64,000 nt of DNA from Macquaria australasica (Eukaryota > Chordata > Actinopteri > Centrarchiformes > Percichthyidae): contig SEMN01000876.1 of assembly GCA_005408345.1 (NCBI GenBank), positions 1-64,000 of the forward strand, read 5' to 3'. Below the pieces are notes generated by a model, which made no database searches, was not told the DNA's origin, and saw only the letters and a list, made by a program, of their open reading frames with translations. Every line of letters begins with the position of its first letter. The stretch's first letter is position 1. This document shows positions 36,123 through 48,400 of the stretch, one piece after another. The translations under genes and the position numbers were made by a program.

Positions 36123-37214
36123 CTGTGGCATGAAGGAAAAGAAGTATAGGTCAGTGTCATTGATAAGGTGATAAGACAAAATGGTGACAAATAGTGGCTT
36201 TAGACATCAGACTACAGGGCTATAAATGAACAGAAGGACTATGACATTCACAAATTAATCCATTCATTACAAAAAACAATACGCTAATGGGATGGCTGAA
36301 ACTACTGGCTTGCAAGGGACTGCAGAGCTGTTTAAAAACTAAATACTAAATAGTTACATTAAAATCCACGTGGGCAAAATCAAATAAAGAAATAAGATAT
36401 AATAACATAATCACACCTATGAATATATATATTTGAAGCAAATAATTCAATTAAAATAATTCAAACTCAACTCATTATTATGAAAATAGTCAATCACTTT
36501 ATTCTGAAAAGTCACACGATGAAATAAAAGTGTCACTGTGAAACATGTCAACATGAAATAAGTAACCATGATCATTTTAATGATAAAAGATACGCTTTAA
36601 TAACATATTGAAATGCTTCACAAGTCATTATCTCATTTAGCTTATAATGTATTTGGTACTTTTTATTATTTATTTACTTATGGGCCACAGTGATCTGAAT
36701 TCCATACAACAGGCAGCAAGAACAGTGTGTACTCGAAGATAATATAACTTATAACTTAATTAACATACTTTTTTTTATATATATTTAATGTGTTATAACC
36801 CAGCTGGTAACCCTCTTCTTTTCAGCCAAAGCAACCATGAACCACGGTGGGGCTGTAACTAACTTTTATTTTCTTGAAAACATCAGAAAATATATTTACC
36901 AAAGTGGTGTCTTCAATTGCTTTATTTGTTCGACCAACAGTCAAAACCCCCAAGATATTCACTTTACTATAATGTCAGACTGGCAACAGCAAATCTGTAC
37001 ATTTGTTAAGCTGGAACCATCAAATATTAGGCATCGATTATCGATCTAAGTTTGTATGCCACAAACCCTCCAATTGGATTTACAGAACACAAAGTTCTGC
37101 AGTACTTACGTACACTTCTTAGTGTCTTGGCCCGCAGAAGTGCAGCTGGCTGGCCCATATTGCCCAGCCTAGCCCCTGCAGATCATGCAAACCCCAGCAG
37201 CTCATCTGCCTCAC
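36123..37214 (-). other. dph6: dph6 intron 2
   Basis: The 1.1-kb AT-rich intron contains a degenerate interspersed repeat near its 5' end (36,845-37,050). No coding sequence is visible. Confidence 0.88.
36845..37050. repeat. interspersed repeat, truncated copy
   Basis: Reads GGGGCTGTAACTAACTTTTA, TTTGTTCGACCAACAGTCAA, GATATTCACTTTACTATAAT and, at the end, GGCATCGATTATCGAT. The blocks and their order match a repeat very common in percomorph genomes and are related to the copy at 17,430-17,810. Confidence 0.6.
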
Positions 37215-37306
37215 CTGTGTTAGCAGGACGGAGGTTGGCCAGAGCTGCGATCCGGTGCCCAGCAGCAGCACACTGCATCATGCTGTAGCAGCTGTCTTTG
37301 CCCCCG
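37215..37306 (-). CDS. dph6: dph6 exon 2 (PP-loop, residues 8-39)
   Basis: The exon completes the ATP-pyrophosphatase loop SGGKDS (residues 8-13) and continues CYSMMQCAAAGHRIAAL and NLRPANT. The acceptor is TTCCAG|C and the donor ACACAG|GTGAGG. It ends in phase 1, and the split codon G|AC gives Asp39. The PP-loop is the nucleotide-binding signature of the N-type ATP-PPase superfamily, so this exon carries the catalytic ATP site. The human protein has a slightly longer loop (AENQVGS) at the exon 2/3 junction. Confidence 0.95.
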
Positions 37307-37557
37307 CTGGAACACACCACGAGAAACAGGCACGGAGGTGAAGCAGCGTTTGAATCATTAAGATGCAGAACCTGCAACAGTAGGTTAGCCGCTGTGCGCT
37401 ACTCGTGTTTTCAACGCCGATAACGCCCCGGACTTGTGCAGGTGACGGGCTCGTATTCTGGGTTTGAACAAGTCGTCCAGCGTTTGCTCGCAGCTGCCCA
37501 TCTGAGATGCAGTCCCTGCCATGCGAGCAGATAATAACTGAACTGTGAGGCGCTTAC

Positions 37558-37580
37558 CTTATTAACGCGGCCACTTTCAT
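37558..37580 (-). CDS. dph6: dph6 exon 1 (start codon, residues 1-8)
   Basis: The exon encodes MKVAALI plus two bases of Ser8. It begins at the only plausible ATG and matches the MRVAALIS start of human DPH6. The donor reads AAG|GTAAGC. Residues 3-7 form the first beta strand leading into the PP-loop. Intron 1 is only 251 bp. The ATG lies about 100 bp downstream of an ETS-like motif. Confidence 0.93.
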
Positions 37581-37720
37581 CCTCTTCTTTTTGGGCTCAC
37601 GAGTCAAAGCTTTTGGCTGTAATGGTAACACAGTGTGCTTAGCAACCGGTGCGTGTACACAACAACATGTGAGAGCTGGGCTTCCGGGTTATTAAAGGAC
37701 CCCTCTGTGTACTAAGTCGC
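37560..37720 (-). promoter_or_regulatory. dph6: probable dph6 promoter with ETS-type motif
   Basis: CpG-containing, TATA-less sequence surrounds the first exon. An ACCCGGAAG motif on the minus strand (37,681-37,689) matches the ETS/GABPA consensus and lies about 100 bp before the ATG, a typical arrangement for housekeeping genes. CpG dinucleotides continue through intron 1 (37,400-37,500). The transcription start is inferred, not visible. Confidence 0.5.
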
Positions 37721-40700
37721 CCTCTAATGTGCCCGACGGAAAAATCTGTATGTGGCATTTTATCTCTTTCTATCAAAGTAGAATTTAAGTTTTGCTTAAC
37801 AGGCACGCCCATCACTAAGCACAGTATTGGCAGGTTGTTTAAAGTTAAAAATGTAGGTATAATGATTCTGAACTTTTAAATAAAAAAGTGAATTAATGGT
37901 GTTCACATTACTATGGCTATGCTATAATAAAGAGGCACAAACCGTTGAAACAAATAAAAAAAAAATAAAAAAATAACTAAATAAGAAATAGTAATCATAA
38001 TAATAATAATGAATAAAGATTATACATATTTAAAAAAAACTAGATAAATACATAAAGATGTGTCTCTTATTATTATTAACGAACACAACAGCACACACAA
38101 ACAACTATGCAGGCAGGTCCAGTGGGCATGTGTGCACACGTGCTTTATTTTGTCTTGTATCTTTATTTCACATGTTAAATCTGTATGAGATGTAAGACAT
38201 GGAACACATTTTACATGTGATGAATTTAAAAACAAAATTACATGTGGTTTTTGTCTATTGCATGTGTGAAATGTCATATTTTGTGAAAGCATGACTTTCA
38301 CGTATAGTTTTTTCAGCTCACTCACCACATTTAAAGCAAATTTTGAAAACTGTCATTTAGAGTACTGCAGATGTATAATGTACCGCAACGTAATCAAAGT
38401 GGATATGCACTGTAACTGTAATACTCAAACTGACACACATCCTTTGCCTCTTCTGTCTCAAGAGAGGACCAAAAGTCCATGCACTGGTATTCACACACAG
38501 GTTGCGCTTTTCCTCTGAGGGAGCCCTATTTTGCTCAGAGGAAAGCCTTTGATGCTCTTTTTGCTCTCTGTTGTTGTGCCAGAGCAGAATAATTGCACTG
38601 CTTTTGTGTGCTTCCCTCACCTTCTACCCCTAAGCAGGCTAAAGGCAACTGATTTTGTTTGAGTGTACAAAATTGAGAGAGACGTCTCTTCATCCCATTG
38701 CTTTTAACTAGGATCCCTTTTTTGTTTTTGTTTGTTTTTTGTTTTATTCATCCTGAATATATGGCAAAATCTACAACCTGCAGATGAGCACCATTTGTGT
38801 TGTGGTACAGGCAGTACAGACTGAGAAGAGGTATCACTTTTCTAATGTATGAATATGCTCTTGATTTTGTGCACATCTATGATTTGATATGATTACTTTT
38901 GTGGTTCCTAAATTCTATAAAAAGGTGAGTAAATAGTAAAATATGTAATGTTTTAAATTTAGTATATCCCCCTTCATTCCTTGTTTCCTTCTTTGGTTGT
39001 TTCCTTCTTTCTTCAATTACAATATTTATTTATTGTAGTTAATTTACGTAACATGGACCATTAATATTTTATTATTTAATGTGGCTGCAATACAAATATA
39101 AAGTCCCATGAAGTCTGATGTATTTTATTGAGATACCGTACTGGACAGATAATATTCATCCTCAGTCCTCGGGCAAGTGAACCAAAATACAATACATTTT
39201 GTAAAATGAATATTTCACACAAAGTGTTGGAAATTTAATATGACAGGATGAGTGATATAGTTTTCAAAATGTTTCTCTGACATGTTGGTTTGAAAAATGG
39301 CCTTGTCTTGGAGAGAGCAGGACATGTCCCCCTGGGTCCGGTTGTCCTTCAGTTTTGTAAACTCATTAATATATCACCTATGTTTTCCAATTTAGTGGGT
39401 AATACTTTATAATACAGCTTCACTGCCTCTGGTAATTTCCATTAAAGCCCAGGCCCATAGGATATGACCAATGCAAATTTAGTCACTTATCAGTTTTAAT
39501 TTATGTAGTTTATTTCCCAGACAAATAAAGAGGTGTGTTGTTCCGGTTTTATTTGTGGCAGCATTTTGCTGACGTAAAAAAGCGTTTTATGTCCGTATTG
39601 TTGGTGCGATGGGGATAAAAAGTTTTGATGGATAGCTCAACTGAGACACAGCCAATCGACGTGAATATGAGACGCATAAATATGAAAGCAAGGCAGCAGG
39701 AATCAAATGACACCCTTGGCCTTTTCTTAAAGGAGCATGTGCATATGACAGGTGATTTACACAGACACACAAACTAATTTTTGTCGCACAAGGACACAAA
39801 AACTTTGGCTGTAATGAGAAACTAAGGCCTCAAATCACAGGACAATAAATTGAGTGTCAGAAGAGGCCAGCCAAGGTTGCACACTGAGTGGCCAGAATAC
39901 AAACACACATACACACATCTGGTCCCTTCAACAACATGACAAAGCAAGTACATATGCTGCACGGTAACACAGTGCATCATGTATACTTCTTTCTTAATAG
40001 GAGTAGTGGATTGTGGATATTTGCTAAAAATTTCCTGGTAATGTGTCAAAGAATAAAACCTCAAAGTTTACATTTCATAATAATAAAAAATATATTTATT
40101 TTTTAAAATTATAATTATATTTTCTGTCAAAGAGATGCTGAATATTAATGATTTGGGCAAACATGTGCTACTGAACTCCAGACAGGTAGCAAAGTTATAA
40201 GATTTCCTTCTGTGAGCGATCTTATTGCTATGACATAAAGGAATGTGAGCAGCAACCTTTGTCAGAGTAATCCCAATTTCCTCTCATTTAAGTAGACGTT
40301 AGTAACTGATGTCAAACAGAACTTTCTGCTACAACTCAAGCCAATGTACAATTCTTATTCTGACTTTATGCAGAACACAAATTGGATTTGGATTTTATTG
40401 TAATTTGGATTTAAGTTTCTAACTAAGCCACAAACATGAAGCAGAGGACAAGGAGGATGCATTGCCAAATTAAGCGGTTTGCCTGGAAAATCTGGTAGTC
40501 CAGTTCCTGGATTTATTTCCTGGACCTTACAGTGTGAATCAACGTCTATCCAAATGTCAGAGGTTTATGCAAAACATGTTAACTTCCTTTGCTATAATGT
40601 AGTGAGCAAAACAAAAGTCTAATGAGGGCTGATAACAGCCAAATGTTATCTTGAAATAGTGATAAATTTGAACTCAAGTGAGCGACGGTTTAAAGCAGTC

Positions 40701-41569
40701 CTGTGTATTCTTAACTCTGCTTCACTCTGGTGTTGCCTCCATCAGGGGCTCATTTTCCAAAGAATTATCAACATAATGATACCTCTTTAGGGCCTAACCA
40801 CATCCAAATCAGTTAGTAAACAACCCAAACGGGGATCTGTACACATTTTTACAGACAATTAACTGTTATCACGAGGGGCCCAAATGGATTAGTAGGCTCA
40901 TTAATGTCTGAGGCTAATCGGTCCTTGATTAGAAATGTGAGAGAATGTGAAATAAAGTCGTGGTTTGATCCAAATTGTGTTTGATCATGGCACCATCTTT
41001 AACAACAGCCCCAGTCTGCAAACAGTAATTGAGGTTTTCTCTCTCTAAATCCCCCAATGAAAATCTGGCTTTTACCCTCGTTCCATTTGGTTTCTAAACT
41101 ACATAAAGCATTAAAATGGATGAAAAATGGTTTGCCTCATAAGCTGCTGCTCTTTTGTGAAAGCCCTGAGATCATTTTGCTGATAACTATTATTTGGTCT
41201 TCAAAATAATAAATATATTTGCTTAAAAAAATGCCTTTCAGAACAATCTCAAAGTGGTGCTGATTCAGTGCTTCCTGTATTTATATCTCATATTTTGATC
41301 CAACCTGATCCAATTGATTGGGCACCCATTTAATTAAGGCTTTCACAATATTTCACATCTGTAATATGTGATGATAGCGGAAAATAGATTAAAATTAAGA
41401 AAAAAAAGATCATAATATCAACAACATTAAACAATCAGTTATGCCTCTGAAGGGTCTGCATTGTTTTTGTTTGGAATAGTTTAATAGCAACAAATTGGGT
41501 TTTGTGGCCAGCCAAGTTCACAAACTTGATCTTAATATGTGGAGATTTTTTTATTATTATTAAACAAGA
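37721..41569. other. 5' flank of dph6, no gene found
   Basis: AT-rich unique DNA. I see no exon on either strand, only short A/T-rich runs near 37,955-38,010 and one regulatory-looking block (40,740-41,110). A divergent non-coding transcript from the dph6 promoter is possible but cannot be seen in sequence. Confidence 0.6.
40740..41110. promoter_or_regulatory. candidate conserved non-coding element
   Basis: Repeat-free block with GGATTAGTAGGCTCATTAAT (40,887-40,906), GAGGCTAATCGG (about 40,910) and CTTGATTAGAAATG (about 40,923), then GTTTGATCATGG (about 40,978) and AGTAATTGAGG (about 41,025). Closely spaced TAAT/GATTA cores suggest an enhancer; this is unproven. Confidence 0.32.
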
Positions 41570-41574
41570 CAAAG

Positions 41575-41890
41575 AGTCTACAGCCACGCCAGCGGCTCTG
41601 TGAGGCTGTACTCAGGGCACAGCGGTGCTTGAGATAAATGTGAACATGCTCACAATGACAATGCTAACATGCTGATGTTTAGCAGATATAGTGTTTGCCA
41701 TGTTCACCATCTCAGTGTAGCAAATTGCTTATTGACAGTAGACACAAAGTACATCTGAAGCTGATGGGACTGTCTTTGGTTTTACAGGTATTTGGTCAGA
41801 AACTAAAGTATTGGACAAATAGATTTTTTACTTAATGGTGGCGCTAGATAAAAAGTCGCTAGATTTTCAAAGTGAATGAAAACATCTCTG
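41575..41890. repeat. interspersed repeat of percomorph type
   Basis: Contains GACAATGCTAACATGCTGAT, then GTTTAGCAGATATAGTGTTTG, CCATGTTCACCATCTCAGT, ACACAAAGTACATCTGAAGC and ATGGTGGCGCTAGAT. This string of blocks is a well-known high-copy repeat in spiny-rayed fishes. No frame or clear terminal repeat is visible. Confidence 0.65.
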
Positions 41891-44800
41891 ACATATCCAA
41901 CACTGCAGGAAGAGAAACGTTCCAACGTACAAATGTAATTTCCTGAATATTTATCCTTGATTTGAAATTGTCTTGCCCTGCTTTTAGTATCCTAGAATCA
42001 AATTATGGCTTCAGTGGTTGAGCCCTGTGAAGCTCCTGCCAAAAGGATGTGGTCCATTAAAGTACGCCACCATTCCGCTAATTATGAAGCAGCCAAAGTA
42101 AACTGCATGCACTGCTATCACCTGGCCCTGCTGCCAAACTCGGTTCTATATACAGGATCTTTAGTCTAATGGTTTACAGAGACACTCTCCTCTTAGTAAT
42201 CCAAACCACTGGACATTTAGCCTAGTTGCTATGCAATCCAAACCCTGTAATAAAAACTATATACTTACTGAAAACCTCACATATACCTGTCTCTATGGGC
42301 AAACCATCATTACAAGCCTTAACATGTTTATATGTTAAAATGATTTCTAGATAAAACAAACTGTAGAGATGATGATTATTTTTCTTTCCGTACATCTTCA
42401 CTCATCAATGTACATTAAAAGAATAGTATTGCAATGGCCAACGTTGGTGAAAATACTTTTTAATCTGTAAATTGTCTGGTGGAATGCTGTAATTAGCTCG
42501 TCTGCTCTCTGATATACAATCCTCGGACAGTTTCCCTCTCAGCCGACAAACACAATCCTAATCCAGGAAATAGCCTGCAATCAGAATATTGGAGTTGACA
42601 TCAGAGGTAGCCTCAGAGGCGATTCCCACACACCCCTCCCATAGCTTCAAAGGTCTTCCTGGGCCTGTTATGGGTTTCCCTCGTGATGAAGTGTGACACT
42701 CCACAAACACAAAAGCCCCAGCCCTCTCGTGGGTCCGCTTTGCTTTTCTTGGATCACTCCAGTCTGACCAATGCCAAGTCAACTTGGCGGTTGTCAAAAC
42801 GGGCCCCATATCGCTGAAGAGTGTGTGTGTGGTGCGGTGTGATGTCTGTGTGTATGCGTGTGGTAATGTGTTGAGCGTGTGTAGATAGCTTGTCAAAGAC
42901 ACAGGGGCCCTGTCTGCGTGTGAGTGCTGTCTGTGTGTGGGTATGTGTGTTTGTTTCTACCTTGAAATGATGTAATGTGCACCCATAATCAAAGCCACCA
43001 CCTGGTTGTCTGTGGGAGTTGCTGGTTTGCCAAACCCCATCCGCGTATATTCTCTGGAGACAAATGATTTAGTAATGATAGGTTTTTTTCCCTTCCATTT
43101 GAAGATCAAACATCATCATCACCACAACTTTTGTGCCACAGACAAAGTATTAATGCTGTACATTTAACTTTTTTTACATGTTATTTCTTGATTATGCCAT
43201 CCTAAAACATTCTGGTTTTGATTACAGTTTTGTTTCCTTCATTTTTAACATAAATCACGTGTCCTTCCCTTTCATTTTCTATCCATCTCTCCTTCTTTTT
43301 TACTCAGCCCCCACGTTTTCTTTCATCTATCCACCTACCCATGGTGGTCAGGTTTTTTTCTCGCAGTAAGATGTCACCTGCGCTGAATAGCTGGCCGCAG
43401 CTAAGCCAGACCAGCAAACTCACTGCCAGAACACAGCAAGCCCGGGTCTGCCATTTGTCTTGTGGTTTTTGAGCTGGGGATATTTGTCTAACGTGCTGTC
43501 CAATGTCAACACTGGCTCTAAATACCCTCGCTGCTGCACGAAGTGGGCTTCCTTGGGGAGGATAAGGATTAATGCTGGGTTGGAGATGAAACAGAGGGAG
43601 AGGAGGAGGACAGGGGAAGGATGAGCACTGAGAAAAGGGATTGATCAAGGCAGGTACTGTGTATGTTGATGACAAGCAGAGGAGGAGAAGGATGTGAAGA
43701 GAGAAGCATTCAGCAATGGATTTGTGGAGTTATCTTATTCAATAAAGGTTCAATTTGTATATTAAAATGTTAAAGAAATGTTTCTATATACAAACGTTTC
43801 TTAAAACAAAACTTTTCCACGTTACCAGCTTGTATTTCTCCTGTTTTTCTACACTTACCAGCCACAGTGTGTACACAGGGGGTTAACCATTTTAGCGCTA
43901 TGACAGGCCCTGTGTGAAAGATAGCCCTCTGATCATTCAGAACCATTTCTAAACTTGTGACTAACCATAAATAACAAACAAAATCCAAGGCCTCCCACCA
44001 GCATTAACACTGGCATTGCCAGATGAGAAACTGTCGGCTAGATAGGAGATGACCTCAAGTTTACGGCCTAAAACCTGTTGATTCTGAGCAATTGATTGTC
44101 ACCCGTAAGAGAGAGCTTCCACCTCCATCAATCCCCCACCGCCGTCTCAGCAAGAACAAGATGAATTCAAGCAGCGATTCTGCCATGAGAAGCAAATCAG
44201 TGGCCTCTGCCTTTTCTTTTATGAGGAGAATTCCATACACTGGGCCCAATATTCCTGGTTACTGGAGTCTGGTGATTAAAGTGTATAAAAAAGGGGGCAG
44301 CACCACTAAAAGGCAGTGATTTAGTGAGCTGTCACCCAAGTTCAGGTGGGGCAACAAGTTCAAGTCTCCGCAGGAGGGTTGTAATGAAAATGAAACAAGG
44401 AATGAGACGGTGTTAGGGAGGAGAGGTTGGAGGGCTGGAGGGTCAAAGGGTGAGATGGGGTCATCTGGAGGGTGGTGATGATGATGATGATGATAGTGAT
44501 GCATGGATTCAGATTTTTGTTTGTGGATGTAGGTAAAAACCATCTTTTAGTCCAATAACTACAAATTATGTGGCGATGTGGAAACTACCAACCATTATCC
44601 AAAGTATGCCATAAGTTTTAAGATTGATTTCCTACCTTGTGGTGAAACATCAACAATCTCAGTGAACATATCATCATAATATGACATTTGCTGTTTTAAA
44701 GACTTTCCCAGATGGTGTGACTTTCAACACAGCTCATGGACCCAGTACATTTTTGGCAGCGGACTGTCATACATGAAATGCACAAAAAAAGCTTTTCAAA

Positions 44801-44989
44801 ATGGTCCCTTATTGACACAGACAAAAAATTAGGGTGACAAAAGTTCCACTTTGATAGATTAAAAGTCTCAAGAATTTTTCAAGTCTCTGCAATGATTGCC
44901 TAGAAAGAAATCATTCTAAAATTGTATGTTGTGCTTTGGAATATGGCCTGCAATACAGTCAATAATGTGACATTTGTAGTTATATTTTA
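41891..44989. other. non-coding flank, no gene found
   Basis: Unique sequence with a GT-rich patch near 42,820-42,955 and a short (GAT)n run near 44,476-44,494. No exon signal was recognised. Confidence 0.55.
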
Positions 44990-45425
44990 CTTTTTTAACA
45001 TGTACAAAAGTGCAAAAATGACAATTCCCCATTTTACAGAGGGTGTTATGTGCTGGACTATTTCTTGGCCGGGTTCAGTAACTTCCTGGAGTCTCCGCCG
45101 GTTGCCTGGCAACTGCTCCTATTCAAGAAATAGTCCGCCACATAACCATCTGTAAATGGTGAATTGTTCTTTTTACAATTAGGTTTTTGTACGGATTAAA
45201 CAAACTAGTGAGCTTTAGAGGTGCTGTAAAGCAGACTTTTTTTTACATTTAGACAGATTCAGGCTAGCTGTTTCCCCTTGTTTCCAGTGTTTATGCTAAG
45301 CTAAGCTAACGGACTGCTGGCTTCAGCTACATATTTACTGTACAGGTGTGAGAGTGGTATTCATCTTCTCACCTACCTCTCTGCAAGACTCTCTAGGTAT
45401 TTCCCAAAATGTGGAACTTTTGAGT
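44990..45425. mobile_element. palindrome-bearing interspersed repeat (fish-specific, non-autonomous)
   Basis: The left part is a long imperfect inverted repeat (45,029-45,160). The right part reads AGGCTAGCTGTTTCCCCTTG, ATGCTAAGCTAAGCTAACGG, GAGAGTGGTATTCATCTTCTC and GTATTTCCCAAAATGTGGAAC, blocks found together in a very common percomorph repeat. No transposase frame is present, so it would depend on another element for mobility. Confidence 0.6.
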
Positions 45426-48400
45426 CCTCTAAGTCTTAACACGTGTTAAGAACAACTGTGTGAGCGTTTTGATGTGAAGGAGTTAACAGACTTCCAGTGT
45501 CCCACACTGAAAAGGAGGGATTACTGAGTCCCTGACCCTCCACTAACCTCGTCCTGACCTTGTAAAAACCCTGACCCCATCATTTCCACCCTTACAGGAT
45601 TCATCTGGACTGCCTGACTCTCATCTGTGGGAGTGGGGTTTGATGCCTTCAAGTACCAGCCAGCTATAAAAGACACATCCTGATGGGCCTTCCTCTGTTG
45701 TGTTTAATAGGTGCCCCCCCCCTCATCCTGACCTCCACCACCACACCCACCCTCAGCCTCTGCGCTGGCCCTTGGCTAACCCCTCATATTCAGGGTTCAG
45801 GGTCAGGGCAGCAGACTCCCAGCCAATTGGGCGGTTGCCCAGAGGAGCTGATGCAGCCGTAAGCAGCAGGAGAGACGTAAGTGACCCAGGGACCCCTCTG
45901 ATGTTCCCGAGAGTTTCCAAAGAGGGAGAGGCTGCAGTGTGTTTACAACATCTTTAATTTAGGGAGGGCAGGAGCGACGCACAGGCTTACACAGAGCATG
46001 ACGAAAGAGCGGTAAAGTGCATAAATAAGTGTCACGTAAAAAAGAAGTATGAGATTCTTTCATTGTAGTCAAACAGCTGAATGAAGGCAGATAAAAAATG
46101 ACATGCACATTAATGCTTTCTTTGATGTAGGTCAGTGACTCAAACCCTAGTTTTCTTTTTTTTTAAAGTGTGCACATACTGTCTTTCATTTCAATGTCGT
46201 GCTCTTTTTTAAGTTCTAAACAATCAAAGATGAATGCACAAGGAAAGGACACAGAAGTGACTTTTCTTTAAGATTACTGGCCAGTTGGGGAGAAAATAAT
46301 CAAAAGAGAAAAATAAAGACAAAAACTAAGATGAGAGAAAGAAGAGACAGCATCTAAATTAGGGCACATTTCTTTCTAGCTAATTCCATGGAGGACTGTG
46401 AAGGCTCTCTGCTCCTTTCAACTCAAGGAAGTCTGTTCCGGCCTTGGGAACACAGATTCAAGAGCCTGGTATCTGCTGCTTCCTGCTGCAGGACAAAGAG
46501 AACACCAACATCTATGCACACAGACTCCTCTAGCATTTTTAGATTACGTGCGTGTGAATCTTTGACTTTATCAATTTATGTCTGTACTTCTTTTGTTTCC
46601 TGCGGATATGAAATATCATTCAGCTGTTGTTTCCGTCTTCTTCCTAAGCGACTATGATTGTAACTCTGTTAAGGAACGTATTTCACAGTAAAGACAACGG
46701 TGATACAAACAATAACACCCACAAAGTGTACTTCCTGAAATGGATTCTCTGAAATAACAAATGTTGGCTGCTTATGGCTCTCTGATGGCTTCATTTTTCA
46801 CTCCGTATAACTTGCTAATTTTTACTGCTCAATGTCCTCCACTCAGCCCATGTCACTAAGTCATAAGCATGCTGCTCTTGGCTGATATATGGGTCTGCAC
46901 GATGATGTCAGTGAAGAACACTTTCAATAATTGCTATGATTAATATTCTCAACCTTCCAACACCTTCCCTTCTCCATCCAGCCACATATCTCCAACGAGG
47001 TTCATCTATCAGTCTGCTCTCAAACTGTTTAAGCCCTCCGAGTGATGCATGGCACACTGCCAACCCTGTGTTCCAATGCAAACTATTTACATTCATTCAA
47101 ATTATGAGTCGATGAGCCTCCGGTGCATAAAATTACCATGAGTTAAAGAGGTAGAAAGAGGGAGAGGACCAGAGTGCTTACTATTTAATTGTTTCAACTT
47201 CATTGTGCAACAAAGGGGAATTTTCTCTGTGTGTCAGTGAAAATGATGACATCAAAACTTATTCTGTTTGTCTTCTTTTCTTCACTATTAATTGTTAAGT
47301 GAATCAATGTGAATTGTACAGATAGAAAAGTGTTTATCCACATCTACCCTGTCCATGTACATGTCCACGATGTCCTGCAGCTGGCTGCACTGGCTGGAAT
47401 GTGTGTGGAGCTCTCACAGGACGGGTTTCCTCTTGGCCTGCACACTAATTGTTTAGGAGGAAAAAGGTGAAACAGATATGTATAAACAGCGGAGGTCTTC
47501 CAGAAAGTCGGGAAAGGCCTAGAGGGCCTGGGACAGTAGCTGACCTGTCATATTCACCATTCACACTGAGGAGTCAGGCCTGCCATATTCTGTCTAGTGG
47601 CGTCAGGAAACATAAACGGTCACTTCCTCAATGTTGATGGACAAATTCATATTCCAGTGGGAAACACTTCGAATACACACTGGCTTTAAACAAGTCAGGC
47701 TGTCCAGAGTACGTATACAGTAATAGAACAGATGATACAGTAGATAATTGTGACTTCACTGAAGGAACTGTAGCCAGTCCAAATGAAAGCTTCATGTAAT
47801 ATACAGTAAATAAAACCTGTTGTACTCTCTGGGTCCAAACAACAGTTATAAGAGGACTAGGGAGAAGAGTTGAATTAAAAAAATCCAACCATTTCACAGA
47901 TTTTAGTACAACTTGCTGATACTGTCTTTGTCAGTGTTTGTGCATTTTGTCTCATGTGATTACAGCCACTTATATGCAAACTTATACCTATATTCTATGC
48001 TTTGTGTATGCAAGTTTAGGACAACATACTACAGTGTATGTTGTCTATATGGTATGAGGTACTAAACTACAGTGTACATAATATAGTATAATGTTGTATG
48101 AAAGTGGCAGGATGTAAGACCTGCTAAAAGAAACACATTATATACATTTAAATACAAAGTTTAGAAATTGTACACATGACAGGGTTACATGTATATTTTT
48201 TTTATACATTTCTATGTGTCTCATACATTTTAATGAAGTTGGAGTGGTACAAAGTTCATGTCTAAATCTTTCTTCACTCCTCATCTACCTGCGTCCATAG
48301 CAATGTGATCAATATAAGGTGACATGATACTTTGCAGCAGTGATCGAGTATTTGTCCTATAGCCTATGCAGATATGTATTTTGGATATGTGTATGTATTT

